Part shown: one piece after another, positions 32,001 through 43,180 of the stretch
How the letters are laid out: the number at the start of each line of letters is the position of its first letter
Position numbering within the stretch: the first letter of the stretch is position 1
From: Rapana venosa
Taxonomy: Eukaryota > Mollusca > Gastropoda > Neogastropoda > Muricidae
NCBI GenBank assembly: GCA_028751875.1
Contig: CM054143.1
Span: 69,543,030-69,607,029, forward strand
DNA length: 64,000 nucleotides
Direction of reading: 5' to 3'
Program-made: the position numbers and the translations under genes
The notes under the pieces: generated by a model
Databases searched by the model: none
The model's input: the letters and a program-made list of their open reading frames with translations, nothing else
What the model was told of the DNA's origin: nothing

Positions 32001-32590
32001 ACAGGCAGAACACGTAAGTTGTACAGATTGTCTATTAATTTTATTCATGATAATCAATTTTAAAAATTTATATTTATAATGTCATCGTTTTAATAACTAA
32101 ATTTACATCAGTTATCTATATCAGAACATAATCTTACACAATTCATGTAACGTAAATAAAAACGTAATAATATTTCCCCCCCAAAAATATAGAATAAATA
32201 ACAAAAAAAATTAAACTGTGTAAGAAACTAAACAGCAAACTTCTTAAAACATTTGTTTTTGTCCCTAGTCCTGCACGTCTCTGTGCATAGTACATATTTA
32301 TAAATATTTCTTCATATTTATGACAATTTTGGTAATTATATTCTCTTAATTTATCATAGATTATTATTACTCACAAATTATCTTGTACAGCATATACAGA
32401 ACAAATTGGTCTTGAAGAAATAAAAGGACAGATTAAATAAAAAGGAGAAACAAATGAGAAGGAACAAAACGCAATTTCTTTTACAGATTCTTTTCCCTTA
32501 GTCCACATCACACGATAAACCACCCGCTCCTCAATGTCTCTCTCTTCTCTCATCTCACTCACGTCATCTCACCTCTCTCACCTTAAACCA
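32001..32590. other. AT-rich DNA, nothing seen
   Basis: No repeats, coding signal or RNA gene recognised. Confidence 0.5.
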
Positions 32591-32599
32591 CCACCACAC

Positions 32600-32960
32600 A
32601 CACACACACACACACACGACAACAGACAGACTGAGAAAAATGAGGGAAGACCGGGACAGACATACAGACACAACAGATTATACAGAGCAGTATAACCCAA
32701 CAATGTTTAGTGTTGTATGTTTGTGTGTGTGTGTGTGTGTGTGTTAGCAGCTCTGAAGTCAGCGTGTTTGCTGCACTCTCGCCAGTTGCTGAAAAACGTG
32801 CAGTTATTCTCAAGTTCAGAGTTCTAGTCGCTGATTTGAAATTGAGGGAAGAAGGCGCTGGTGAGAGGAACAAGGAGTAAGCAGAACAACAATGTCCTGA
32901 GGGAGTCCAATGATTGATCATACGCAGAGCCATGATGTGGCGTACGTGCGCGACGGCGTG
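32600..32960 (+). repeat. Duplicated cassette part A, copy 2
   Basis: Direct copy of 28009-28262 with a GT array inserted at 32708-32746. Confidence 0.85.
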
Positions 32961-33004
32961 CGCGCCTGCAACGCACCTACGTGCGCGCGCAAACATGCAC
33001 ACAC

Positions 33005-33060
33005 ACACGTACCGGCCCCCCCCCCCCCCCCCCCCCACACAAACACCAACACACATTACC
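33005..33060. repeat. C tract and CA run
   Basis: About 22 consecutive C residues at 33016-33037. Confidence 0.9.
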
Positions 33061-33159
33061 AAGGCAGGCAATACCTGTGTGTGTGTGGTGAGCGCGTGTG
33101 TGTGTATGTGTGGAACGTGCGCGCGCACATGCGTGCTGCGTGCGTGTGACAGTGTTTGC

Positions 33160-33350
33160 AATGTGTGCGTATTGCTTGCCACTGAATTAATTAGTTTCAT
33201 TGGTGAAGTTCAAACATGTTTAACCTCTGATCAGAATCACTGACCGTTCATGAGCATGGAGTATTACAGGCAGAGATAACTGCTGCTGCCTTCGTACTTC
33301 ATGACAGAGGTTGTTTCCCTTACACTGCTGTTGAAGCAAGCACCAGAATG
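33160..33350 (+). repeat. R1 interspersed repeat, copy 4
   Basis: Direct counterpart of 28465-28645 in the duplicated cassette. Confidence 0.82.
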
Positions 33351-33409
33351 TAGGAGTCCTCGTATTATAGGCTGTTAAGAAAGGATTTTTGTCTGTTAAT
33401 TGGTCGATC

Positions 33410-33760
33410 TGTCGGCCTGTCTGTCTGCCCATTTGTCTCTCTGTCTGTCTCTCTGTCTGTCTCTCGATCTGTCTCTCTGTCTGTCTCTCAATCTGTCTCT
33501 GTCTGTCTCTCAATCTGTCTCTCTGTCTCTCTTAATCTGTCTCTCTGTCTCTCAATCTGTCTCTCAATCTGTGTGTCTGTCTCTCTGTCTCTCTTTCAAT
33601 CTGTCTCCCTGTCTGTCTCTCAATCTGTCTCTCTGTGTGTCTCTGTCTCACTATCTTTCAATCTGTCGCTCTCTCTCTGTCTCTCAATCTGTCTCTCTGT
33701 CTCTCTGTCTATCTTTCAATCTGTCTCTCTGCCTGTCTCTTTATTTGGTTCTGTTTCTAG
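33410..33760. repeat. (CTGTCTCT)n array, shorter copy
   Basis: About 350 bases; less than half the length of 28690-29556, so the array has changed length since duplication. Confidence 0.95.
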
Positions 33761-33889
33761 CTATAGAGCTATCAGTTTGTATGCAAGACTGTCTCAGTGT
33801 GTTTTGTTTTGTTTTGTTTAATGTCTATTCACTACATGGTGATTTAGACACACCCGCATTCACACCAAAGTACCTATTATTACACACCG

Positions 33890-33922
33890 CAATCTCTCTC
33901 TCTCTCTCTCCTCTCTCACTCT

Positions 33923-33957
<35 letters not shown>

Positions 33958-34073
33958 TTCTTTCCCCTACACGCACCCACATCCACACACACACATAAGT
34001 ATATAAATATATACATTATAAATAAATATATATATATATGTATATACATATATAATATATATATATATAATAT

Positions 34074-34128
<55 letters not shown>

Positions 34129-34137
34129 TTTGTGTCT

Positions 34138-34211
<74 letters not shown>

Positions 34212-34260
34212 TGTTGTGTGTGTGGTGTGTGGTGTGGTGTGTGTGTGTGTGTGGTGTGGT
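33890..34260. repeat. CT, AT, GT and GA microsatellites in series
   Basis: (CT)n 33890-33960, (AT)n 34005-34130, (GT)n 34138-34171, (GA)n 34172-34209, (GT)n to 34258. Confidence 0.95.
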
Positions 34261-34261
34261 A

Positions 34262-34318
34262 GTAGTAGTTCTTCAGTTTAACGTCCTTCCACTAAATAGT
34301 GATATCAGACAGGAAAGT
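34262..34318 (+). repeat. Short interspersed piece shared with 61675-61735
   Basis: AGTTCTTCAGTTTAACGTCC and TTCCACTAAATAGTGATATC occur inverted at 61678-61725. Likely the end of a wider repeat family. Confidence 0.6.
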
Positions 34319-34394
34319 GTGTGTATGTGTGTGTGCGTGTGTGCCCGTTGTGTGTGTGTGTGCGTGCGCACGCGCACGTGCTTGTGTGTGTAGG

Positions 34395-37300
34395 GGGGAG
34401 GGGTATGCATATAACTAATCAATCGCAATAAACAACTATTATGAAACAAGCATAAACAAGAATTCGGGAGGAGGGGAAAAAACAAACAAACAAACAAAAA
34501 ACAACAAAAAAACAACAAACAAACAAAAAAAACAAAAAAAGATAACCAACCCCCAAAACATCAAACAGCAAAAATACCAACTTTCCAATTCATATAACTT
34601 GAAGCTATCCTATAATCAGAGGAGTCTGAACATAGGAGTATGGCTTAATGACAATACAATTCTTTTCATTAATGGAATGTCTTTAAGAACTTGCTGCAAG
34701 CTACGGACTGGGAAGGCAGGTAAGATGTTTTTCAGATCTGCATCGTAAAAGAATGTGATCATTGGTAAGATTTTCACCACAGATACATGTTGCTTTTTTT
34801 TAAAAATTTTGTTCTAAAAGCATTGAGCTTAAACCTGTATATAAGAGATACAACATTTCTATATTCATGTAGATTACGAATTTTGATCTTATCAAAAGAT
34901 AATACATGGGCTACATCATCACTCCAGGAATAACCGGTACTTTGTAGTTTCTTTTTAAAGTGTTTCCAACATGCATTTTGTAACATGCTATAGCCCTCAT
35001 GGATGGATAGAGGAACACTTATGCTGCAAGACCCATCGATATGCTCAGCTCCACATTTTGCTTTTCTGTCAACTTTTTCATTAAAGTAAATACCACAGTG
35101 CGAGGGTATCCAGCAAAATGTAACACCAGTGCCTCGTATCATCAGAAAATGAATTAGATGACTAATCTCAATTATGAAATCTTGTCTCACTTTTGAACTG
35201 AAGTTTCTCAGGGCAAAGTAAGACTGACCTGGAATCAACACAGAAAAGTATTTGAAATATGTCTTTAGGAAAATCTAAAAGATAATATAAAAGCCATCAA
35301 AATAGCAGACAATTCAGCTGTAAAAATAGATCGATTTTTTCCTACATAAAATGATTTCTCTATTTTCAAAGATGGTATGACAAACGCTGCACCCGCCTCA
35401 TTATTGTTCAAAAGGGAACCATCTGTGTAGATTTTTAAATGATTGGATATGTAGTTTGTATATATTCTTTTACTGATGCGTAAGAATATTTTCATTACCT
35501 TTTTTCGTTAAAGAGGAATAATTTACGTCAAAATTAGCTCTCTTAAGTTCCCATGGGGGACAAGGCGAGGAGTGAATCTTCGATTTAGCTATTTTTTGTG
35601 GGATTTTATATCTGCTTGATCAAATAATTGAGAAGTATAGGTTCTAGCTGTGGTTACAGAACGAATAGAATGTGCTCTTTTTGGAAAGTTGACATCAGAT
35701 CTTATACTAATTTCGTTGTCCACATTGGTTTCTTGTGTTGAACAACGTAAGAGATATTTAGCCACAGCCAGTTGTCGATAATGGCAAAATTCCTATCTCC
35801 TTATAGGTACCCATGGACGATGCATGAAAAGGTACCCCCAGAGCTAATCGAAAAGCCTTGCAGTCTAGTCTTGTCATTTTCTGTAATAAATATTTTGGAG
35901 CACTGAAAAATGCTTCCTGGCCATAAATGAGTCTGGAACGTACTAAAGATAATGCCAAATGTTTTAAAACAGCTACATCATAAGCCCACACTTGTTTACT
36001 AATAACTTTCAAAAGATTAAGACTTTTCCGAGCCTTAGTATTTAAATAATCAATGTGATAATTCCAACTTAGTGTAGACATAAAATATACTCCTAAAAAC
36101 TTCACCAAAGTTTTATATTCCAACACTTTCCCATCTATTTGGAAAACAGTAGAACTGGGGGTTAGTGCCATTATTGAAAAGTACGAGATTAGTCTTTTCA
36201 GAGACAATGAAAGACCATTCTCAAAAATGTAGTCATTAAGTTTGTTTAGCTCAAGCTGATACAATATTTTTATATAGTTTAGATGCCTACTTTGGTGTTT
36301 CTTTTTCATCGTAACATTCATCCACATACAAATGTCATCAGCATACTGGACGTGGATGGCATTACTGGAGAGGCACTGAGGAAGATCATAAAGAAGAATA
36401 TTGAAAAGATGTGGAGCGATAACTGATCCTGTGGAATACCCATTGTTGGAAACCGTAAAGTAGAATAGGAATTTCCAACTTTGGCCTGCATACAATCTTT
36501 CTGAAGAAATGCATTTAATATAATGAAACATATTACCAGATAAGCCAATAGTTTTTAGTTTATACAGTAATCGTTTATGCCAGACCTGATCATATGCATT
36601 TCTTTATATCAAAAAAGGGTGCAAGCACATTTTTCCTACTAGCAAATTGGTGTTTAATATGTGTACTGAGTTTAATCAGATGACTGCTGTGCATCTACCT
36701 TTTCGAAAACCTGCCTGGCTAATGGGATTATTTTGTTGTTATCGCAATAATGCATTAGTCGGTTTAAAATTATTTTTTCCATAAGTTTTTCCTGTGTGAG
36801 AGGTTAACGCGATAGGTCTGTAACTGTTTTTATCATTTTTAGGTTTACCCTGCTTTGGGACTGGCACTAAAATGGAATGTTTCCATATGCTTGGAATGAC
36901 CCCTTGAGACCAGCAACTTTGAAATAATTCTAGTAATAACATTATCCAATTTTCTGGCAGCTGTTTTAACAATTCGCTTGAAATAGCATCAATACCAACG
37001 GAGTTCTTTTTGTTCCAAAGATAGGAGAGCATCTTTAAGCTCTTGCAATGTTATGGGAGCATTGACGTAATGATATTATCTCCCACAGGGTCTTTTAACA
37101 TGTCTTTCTGTGCTTCTTTATTTCTATATACTTTGCATTTTTCTGAAAGACTTTTATCACTCATTGTGTCTGTAAACATTCTATGAATGATTCAGCTTTC
37201 TCTGAATTAGATGGAATTTCCTTGTCTTTAATCTATAATGGGACAGTTAGGAAAGCCTAACCCCACTTTTCATATCTTTAAATTTACTCCACACCTTTTG

Positions 37301-38215
37301 CATATCATTATAAGTGTTAACTTCTTGAAAGCAAAAGGAAGACCAAAACTGACGTTTGCTTTGTTCAACGGTTTTATTACAAAGCAATTTTGCCTTTTTC
37401 ATAAGAAAATGATTTTCTGACGTTTTATTTCTTAAATATACTTTATAAGCAGCTTTTTTGTCATTCACAACTTTTTGACATGAAGGATTCCACCATATAT
37501 TTCCGGAATGCTTTTTCGACTTCATGGGTGAATACTTAGGGATAGAGCTATCAGCTGCTTGCAGTACAAACTTTTTAAATTGGCATAAAGGTATTAATAT
37601 CATAGCTTTTAATATTTTCACTATTTATCTGTATCAAAATATCTTTAAACTTATTCCAGTCAGCATAACGATTAAATTATACTTTGGGATAACATCTTTT
37701 TCTAAGTCATATTCTGAAGAATCATAATTAAAGTGATAGAATTGGAAAATGATCACTTCCTAAAGTATCACATTCTATTTCCCAGTTACAGTTGGAAACA
37801 AGTGATGGAGAAATGAAAGATAGATCTAAAGCACTAGGTCTTTGATTCGAAACATCTGGGATTCTTGTAACATTACCATCATTAAGTAGAAAAAGATATG
37901 AATCGATAATGTTTTCAATAAATCGATTATTGGTTACTGATGTACATTCTTTATCCCAGAAAGGGGAGTGGCATTGAAATCCCCACATATTAACCATTTA
38001 TTTTTAGATTCTGGCAATGTACGTAACCATTCTGTGTTGATGTCATTGGGGCCTTTAGGCAAATATACCGAAACAACGTTAAGATCTATAGATTTGGTGA
38101 TTTTTATGCATGCAGCACAAGAGTGTAGATTTGGTACATTAGTTCTCTTTGTTCCCTTTAAAATCATTTTGATTAGACTATGAACAGAGACCACATGTGC
38201 AGTAACGTAGGCAAT
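34395..38215 (-). pseudogene. I-like LINE: endonuclease, reverse transcriptase, RNase H
   Basis: Minus strand, domains in order. Endonuclease: LNVVSVYLPKG, KWLICGDFNA (38010-38060), SPFWDKE, ALDLSFISPSL, DTLGSDHFPI. Linker: SGNIWWNPSC, NKTSENHFLMKKAKLLC. Reverse transcriptase: SVGIDAISSELL, IPSIWKHSILVPVPKQGKP, NSYRPIALTS, GFRKGRCTAVI, AYDQVWHKRLL, STGSVIAPHLFNILLYDLP, VQYADDICMW (YADD 36334-36345). RNase H: IYTDGSLLNN, SIFTAELSAI, FCVDSRSV, TFCWIPSHCGIYFNEKVDRK. Then a C-terminal tail and 3' UTR next to (GT)n. RNase H assigns it to the I group. It is broken by several frameshifts and stops. The first part of the endonuclease lies inverted at 38216-39018. Confidence 0.9.
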
Positions 38216-38582
38216 GTTTCATTTTGAAAATCCATCCTACTTTTTTAGATGAAATGGCCAGCCATGGCTGATTGATGACACAAACATGTCCAGCATGCTC
38301 TCTAAGACCTGGAGAGGAATGGACTCCACAATGTTAATGTGTCCAGGACGTACTGCCCATAAAATTCAGGGCACTGCACTATAACAATCTATAGGTCTCA
38401 GGGAGGTCATTAAGTCATTTGAATATTATTGCATAAACTCTGACATCCCAGAGATTGACTTGTTTTGCTATACTCTTCCGTGTCATCCGAAGACGAACAA
38501 ATCTTTTGATTTTTCCCCTTCTTTAAGTTAGTATATTGTTAATTTTTCCTTTCTGAGATTTTTACTCTTATACACACACACA

Positions 38583-38632
<50 letters not shown>

Positions 38633-39018
38633 GATTACGTTTTTTGTTTAAATTGAGATTACGTTCTTGTTCAACCTGAGAATTATTTGCATTTTTACAA
38701 CCCTGTTACCGTATTAGAACTTGTACAAAAGCTAATACTCTTTATAATGATAAAAACCTGTCCCTTTAACATTTTACAGTGGAACTGTAGATCTATGTCA
38801 ACAAATCTACCATATCTGATTCAGCATCTTGCATCGTTCAGATCTGAGGTTTTAGTCTTACAGTCTTTAAACACTACTAGAAATAGACTGCCAAATCTGA
38901 AAAATTACTATTATCCACCAATCCATGAAGTTGTTGCAAATGATGCTGAAAAGATTGGGCTGCCATCTATGTGCATAAAGGAATAGAGTATAATGTATGT
39001 ACCTCGCCAGTGCCAACT
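38216..39018 (+). pseudogene. Inverted 5' part of the I-like LINE (endonuclease N-terminus)
   Basis: On the plus strand 38757-39018 encodes CPFNILQWNCRSMSTNLPYL, SEVLVLQSLN and, after one frameshift, GIEYNVCTSPVPTK. LQWNCRS carries the catalytic Asn. The next expected residues (NIAYVTAHVVSV) are found at the near end of the minus-strand part, around 38200, so the two parts were contiguous in the parent element. 38216-38756 would be the 5' UTR or upstream frame; it contains a (CA)n array (38572-38630) and no recognised domain. The usual Glu motif reads LQSLN here, so the catalytic Glu appears lost. Confidence 0.8.
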
Positions 39019-39019
39019 A

Positions 39020-39057
<38 letters not shown>

Positions 39058-39078
39058 GTGTGTGGTGTGTGTTGTGTG

Positions 39079-39104
<26 letters not shown>
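39019..39104. repeat. (GT)n then (CTGT)n
   Basis: Starts directly at the inversion end of the LINE. Confidence 0.94.
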
Positions 39105-39112
<8 letters not shown>

Positions 39113-39368
39113 GCCTCCTTTCCTCGTTCTCTCTCTTTCTATCTTCCTCTCAGTCTCTTTCTTTCTTCCTCTGCCTGTCTGTCTATCTGTTTGTATTTCT
39201 GTCTGTCTCTGTCTGTCTGTTTTTGTGTCTATCGGTTTGTCTGTCTGTCTTTGTCTGTCTCTCTCCCTGTTTTTCACCCTGTGTCTATCACTGTCTGTTA
39301 TTTGTTGCTGTCTCTCTCTCTCTGTGTCTGTCGATGTGTGTCTCTTTTTTCTCTGTCTGACTTTTACA
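39105..39368. repeat. CTGT/CT minisatellite, relative of 29866-30520
   Basis: Shares TTTCCTCGTT, CTCTCTTTCT, CACTGTCTGTTAT and TGTTGCTGTCTC in the same order. Confidence 0.75.
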
Positions 39369-39380
39369 CACCACACACAC

Positions 39381-39417
<37 letters not shown>

Positions 39418-39575
39418 CACACACACACACACACAACACACACACACACACACACACACACACCACACACAGAGGCATAAATACAGACATGACTAGACAG
39501 AGAGACAGACAGACCAAAAAAACAAACAAACAGAGACACAGCACATAGACACCGATACAGAAAACGGTGTACATA

Positions 39576-39608
<33 letters not shown>

Positions 39609-39655
39609 TGTGTGTGTGTGTGTGTGTTGTGTGTGTGTGTGTGTGTGTGTGTCAA
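39369..39655. repeat. (CA)n and (GT)n microsatellites around a unique island
   Basis: CA 39369-39470, GT 39578-39652. The island 39471-39577 is unclassified. Confidence 0.93.
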
Positions 39656-39815
39656 GTCAAGTCAAGTCAAGTCAAGTCAAAATTTTATTTCCAAATGGTA
39701 CATTGAATAAGCAATGCATTTGCTTTTTTTCATCAAGCCATCTATCTAAGAACAAATTTCGTAATGATTATACTAAGACACTACATTATTGCATCATTTA
39801 CCATTAAATTAAACC
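39656..39815 (-). mobile_element. Interspersed repeat with (TTGAC)n tail, copy 2
   Basis: Starts with five TCAAG units on the plus strand, then AAAATTTTATTTCC and the body shared with 9098-9238. Read on the minus strand it ends AATAAAATTTTGACTTGAC, then (CA)n. Confidence 0.8.
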
Positions 39816-40061
39816 AGTAAAAAAAAAAAGAAGAGGAAAGAATCGATAAGGAAATACATTGAAAATACAAATTACCACATATACATATACACGCACACAC
39901 ATACTCATTTAAATAAAAATGTTTTAAGAATTAAAAAAAAGAAAATCATAAAACGTCAGGACAAACAAATTACTACTGTTTCATCCATTCTTTCACGTTT
40001 ATACTTTAGATAATAAAAAGGTACAGGAATAAAACGTTAGAAAATACTAGGCATTCGTCAT

Positions 40062-40062
<1 letters not shown>
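39816..40062. other. AT-rich DNA, nothing seen
   Basis: No feature recognised. Confidence 0.45.
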
Positions 40063-40146
<84 letters not shown>

Positions 40147-40280
40147 GTGTGTGTGTAGGTGGGGGTGTGTGTGTGTGTGAGAGAGAGAGAGAAAGAAGAG
40201 AGAGAGAGAGAGAGAGAGGGGAGAGAGAGAGAGAGAGAGAGAGAAGAGTGTGTGGTGTGTGTTGTGTGTGTGTGTTTTTA

Positions 40281-40327
<47 letters not shown>

Positions 40328-40350
40328 TGTGTGTGTGTGTGTTTGTGTGA
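40063..40350. repeat. (GT)n, (GA)n, (GT)n
   Basis: GT to 40178, GA 40179-40247, GT to 40350. Confidence 0.95.
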
Positions 40351-40354
40351 ACGT

Positions 40355-40525
40355 TTGCTGCCACTGATTTATCATTTTCATTGATTTATTTTAAGATTCT
40401 CTTATCAGTATCACGGACCGTTTCCCGGCACAGAGGGACTTAACTGCTGTTACCTTCCTAGCTATTAACAGAGGTTGTTTCCCTTAGACTATTATCACAG
40501 CAATTCGCTCGACTATCTCTGTGTA
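40355..40525 (+). repeat. R1 interspersed repeat, copy 5 (divergent)
   Basis: GTTTGCTGCCACTGATTTAT, TCACGGACCGTTTCC, CAGAGGTTGTTTCCCTTA. Followed, like copies 3 and 4, by CTGT units. Confidence 0.75.
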
Positions 40526-41000
40526 TTTTCCTCTCTGTCTGTCTGTCTGTCTATCTTCCTGACTCATTTTCTGTCTCTATCTTTGCCCACTCAGAGATAC
40601 ATGTGTGCACACACACAGACATGCGTGCGCGCGCACACACACACACACACACAAAAGTTATGAACGCGTACAACACACACACACGCGCGCACGCACGCAC
40701 ACACGCACGCGCGCACACACGCACACACACACACACACACATGCACGCTCGCATGCACGTGCGCGCACACTCATTTACACAGGCATGTGTGCACAAATAC
40801 ACACTCACACACATACCCAGAGGCACACGCACACACAAGGCATAGGTATACTTACATAGACATGTTTTGCACACACATGCATATGCATGCGCGTGCACAC
40901 ACACACTCACTCACACAGACACACACACGTGCGCACACCACACACATACACACACGCACGCACGCACGCACTCACACACAATGCCGCACACACATTTTTT
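40526..41000. repeat. CTGT, (CA)n and (GC)n microsatellites
   Basis: CA/CGCA dominated from 40600; breaks off at the gap. Confidence 0.9.
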
Positions 41001-41500
41001 NNNNNNNNNNNNNNNNNNNNNNNNNNNNNNNNNNNNNNNNNNNNNNNNNNNNNNNNNNNNNNNNNNNNNNNNNNNNNNNNNNNNNNNNNNNNNNNNNNNN
41101 NNNNNNNNNNNNNNNNNNNNNNNNNNNNNNNNNNNNNNNNNNNNNNNNNNNNNNNNNNNNNNNNNNNNNNNNNNNNNNNNNNNNNNNNNNNNNNNNNNNN
41201 NNNNNNNNNNNNNNNNNNNNNNNNNNNNNNNNNNNNNNNNNNNNNNNNNNNNNNNNNNNNNNNNNNNNNNNNNNNNNNNNNNNNNNNNNNNNNNNNNNNN
41301 NNNNNNNNNNNNNNNNNNNNNNNNNNNNNNNNNNNNNNNNNNNNNNNNNNNNNNNNNNNNNNNNNNNNNNNNNNNNNNNNNNNNNNNNNNNNNNNNNNNN
41401 NNNNNNNNNNNNNNNNNNNNNNNNNNNNNNNNNNNNNNNNNNNNNNNNNNNNNNNNNNNNNNNNNNNNNNNNNNNNNNNNNNNNNNNNNNNNNNNNNNNN
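41001..41500. other. Assembly gap, exactly 500 N
   Basis: A round-number gap between a CA-rich and a CT-rich array; the length is likely a scaffolding default. Confidence 0.99.
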
Positions 41501-41576
41501 TTTGTCTATTGTCTCTGTCTCTGTCTCTCTCTCTTTTCTCTCTCTCTCTCTCTCTCTCTCCCCCTCTCTCACTCAC

Positions 41577-41650
<74 letters not shown>
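41501..41650. repeat. (CT)n microsatellite
   Basis: CT array with CCCC and CACT interruptions. Confidence 0.95.
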
Positions 41651-41719
41651 CCAGTTTGTAGCAAGTTCGTTTTCTTGATGTGCGTGCAGGAACATTTGCA
41701 CACATAGCCTTCATCCGCG

Positions 41720-41886
41720 CGCTTGCCACACACCACACACACACACACACAAACACACCCCGCGGTAGCTAGCACGCACACACATGTTTTTCAAACACTT
41801 ATGCACATACGCTCGCGCGCGCAACACACATTTTATACACACACAAGCACACACACGCGCGCGCGTGCGCGACAACACACAAGCAC
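41720..41886. repeat. (CA)n/(GC)n microsatellite
   Basis: CA runs and GCGCGC at 41815-41870. Confidence 0.9.
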
Positions 41887-41887
41887 A

Positions 41888-42170
41888 TTTATTATTATTA
41901 TCATTTGTTTTATTTCGAGGATAATCGAATAAACACTCATGTGCTTTTTTACATCCAGTCCCCGAGTGCACGCAGTTGTGTAAATTTTGTCATCCGTTCC
42001 CACCGGCACACAATGGCTTACTCTTCCGAAAAGCGGAACGTGTTGTGGGTGCGTTGGCACACGGGACCTCGGTTTACAGTCTCATCCAAAGGACTTTTAA
42101 GGGGGAGTGGGTCAGCCCCTGATGTTAACTCCAGAGGGAAAATCCTCTTGAATGAGATTCGAACGAACAC
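41888..42170 (-). mobile_element. S1 tRNA-derived SINE, longest clean copy
   Basis: On the minus strand it carries GTTCGAATCTC (42154-42164), a tRNA B box. The body follows (GACTGTAAACCGAGGTCCC, TTCGGAAGAGTAAGCC, GTGGGAACGGATGAC) and the end is ATTATCCTCGAAATAAAA with an (AAT)n tail. The A box is missing here because CA repeats start right upstream. A degraded copy at 45185-45530 retains an A-box-like stretch. Transcription by RNA polymerase III is inferred. Confidence 0.72.
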
Positions 42171-42322
42171 ACACTCACTCACTCATTAATTCACTAATCA
42201 TTCACTCACTCATCATTCATTCACACACCACACACACAACATCTACTCATCACTCACACACACACACACAACAAAACACACACCACACAACACACCACAC
42301 ACACACACACACCCCACACACT
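42171..42322. repeat. ACTC/CATTC and (CA)n microsatellite
   Basis: Simple repeats. Confidence 0.92.
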
Positions 42323-42745
42323 GTTCATCTCTTTTAGATATTCCTCTTTTCTTTCATCAAGGTCATGCTTTGCTTCCAAATGTTTGCGGGGAAAAATGTC
42401 AAACAGAAACAGCAAGAGGCTGGCTATCCCCAGCATTACTTGTTCTGTTTGGAGATTGACACATTCTTTGTACTCAGTAGGCTTTCGAAAATCCTTGTAC
42501 TAGAAAATTGGTTTCTTTTAAACCATAGACTGAAATTAAAAGCCCTTTTGAACAAAATTTGTCAGAAATATACAATGCATATGCGGTTGAAAAAAACTGT
42601 CACTGTTCATGTTTGATATCAGTGTCAGGTTTAAAAAAGTTCCTACCAACATTTCAAGATAAGTCTCTGCACGAAGTTTTCACCAATCCAAAGTTAGTCG
42701 TGTGAGAGAGCATTGTCTCTGATGCCATCTCCAGTATTCTCTTTT
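42323..42745 (+). pseudogene. I-like LINE C-terminal fragment (divergent)
   Basis: The plus strand encodes LLNHRLKLKALLNKICQKY, then in other frames CSCLISVSGLKKFLPTFQDK and SLHEVFTNPKLVV. It parallels FYRMKLNALITKFSKN and SLTSIFSNLKLAFE of 26706-27040. It is frameshifted. The first 150 bases are not assigned. Confidence 0.5.
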
Positions 42746-43072
42746 TGGTAAAGTTTCGACTGTGGAATGGTTTAAAACCTTTTTCTGTCGCGATATCATT
42801 TTGCTTTATTCGTGGCAGCTTTTACACGTTTGTTGGTAGTAGTTCATTTTCCAAGTTTAGAGTAGTTTTTCAATGGGTTTGGTGTTGTTGTTATTATTTG
42901 CGTTTCTTTTTCATGGTTTATGGCAGATAATTTATTGTTTATAAGGTTTGGAATCAGTTTTTTAATGTACTAAATACCAACAGCATCTCTTTTTCTTAAA
43001 GCCCTCATCTCATCATGCCCCTTCCCACCTCCTTCGTTAATGTCACTTTAAGTGACAGACGTAAAAACGAAC

Positions 43073-43120
<48 letters not shown>

Positions 43121-43180
43121 CACACACACACACACACACCACACATATGCACTATAGAGTGTTATTTGAATAAAGTAAAA
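42746..43180. other. Unclassified, with (CA)n at 43071-43141
   Basis: No coding family recognised. Confidence 0.5.

Noticed and set aside
38232..38560. Possible first ORF of the I-like LINE, with short peptides such as GRTAHKIQGTALYY
   Set aside because: No zinc knuckle or other known ORF1 domain, and stops interrupt every frame.
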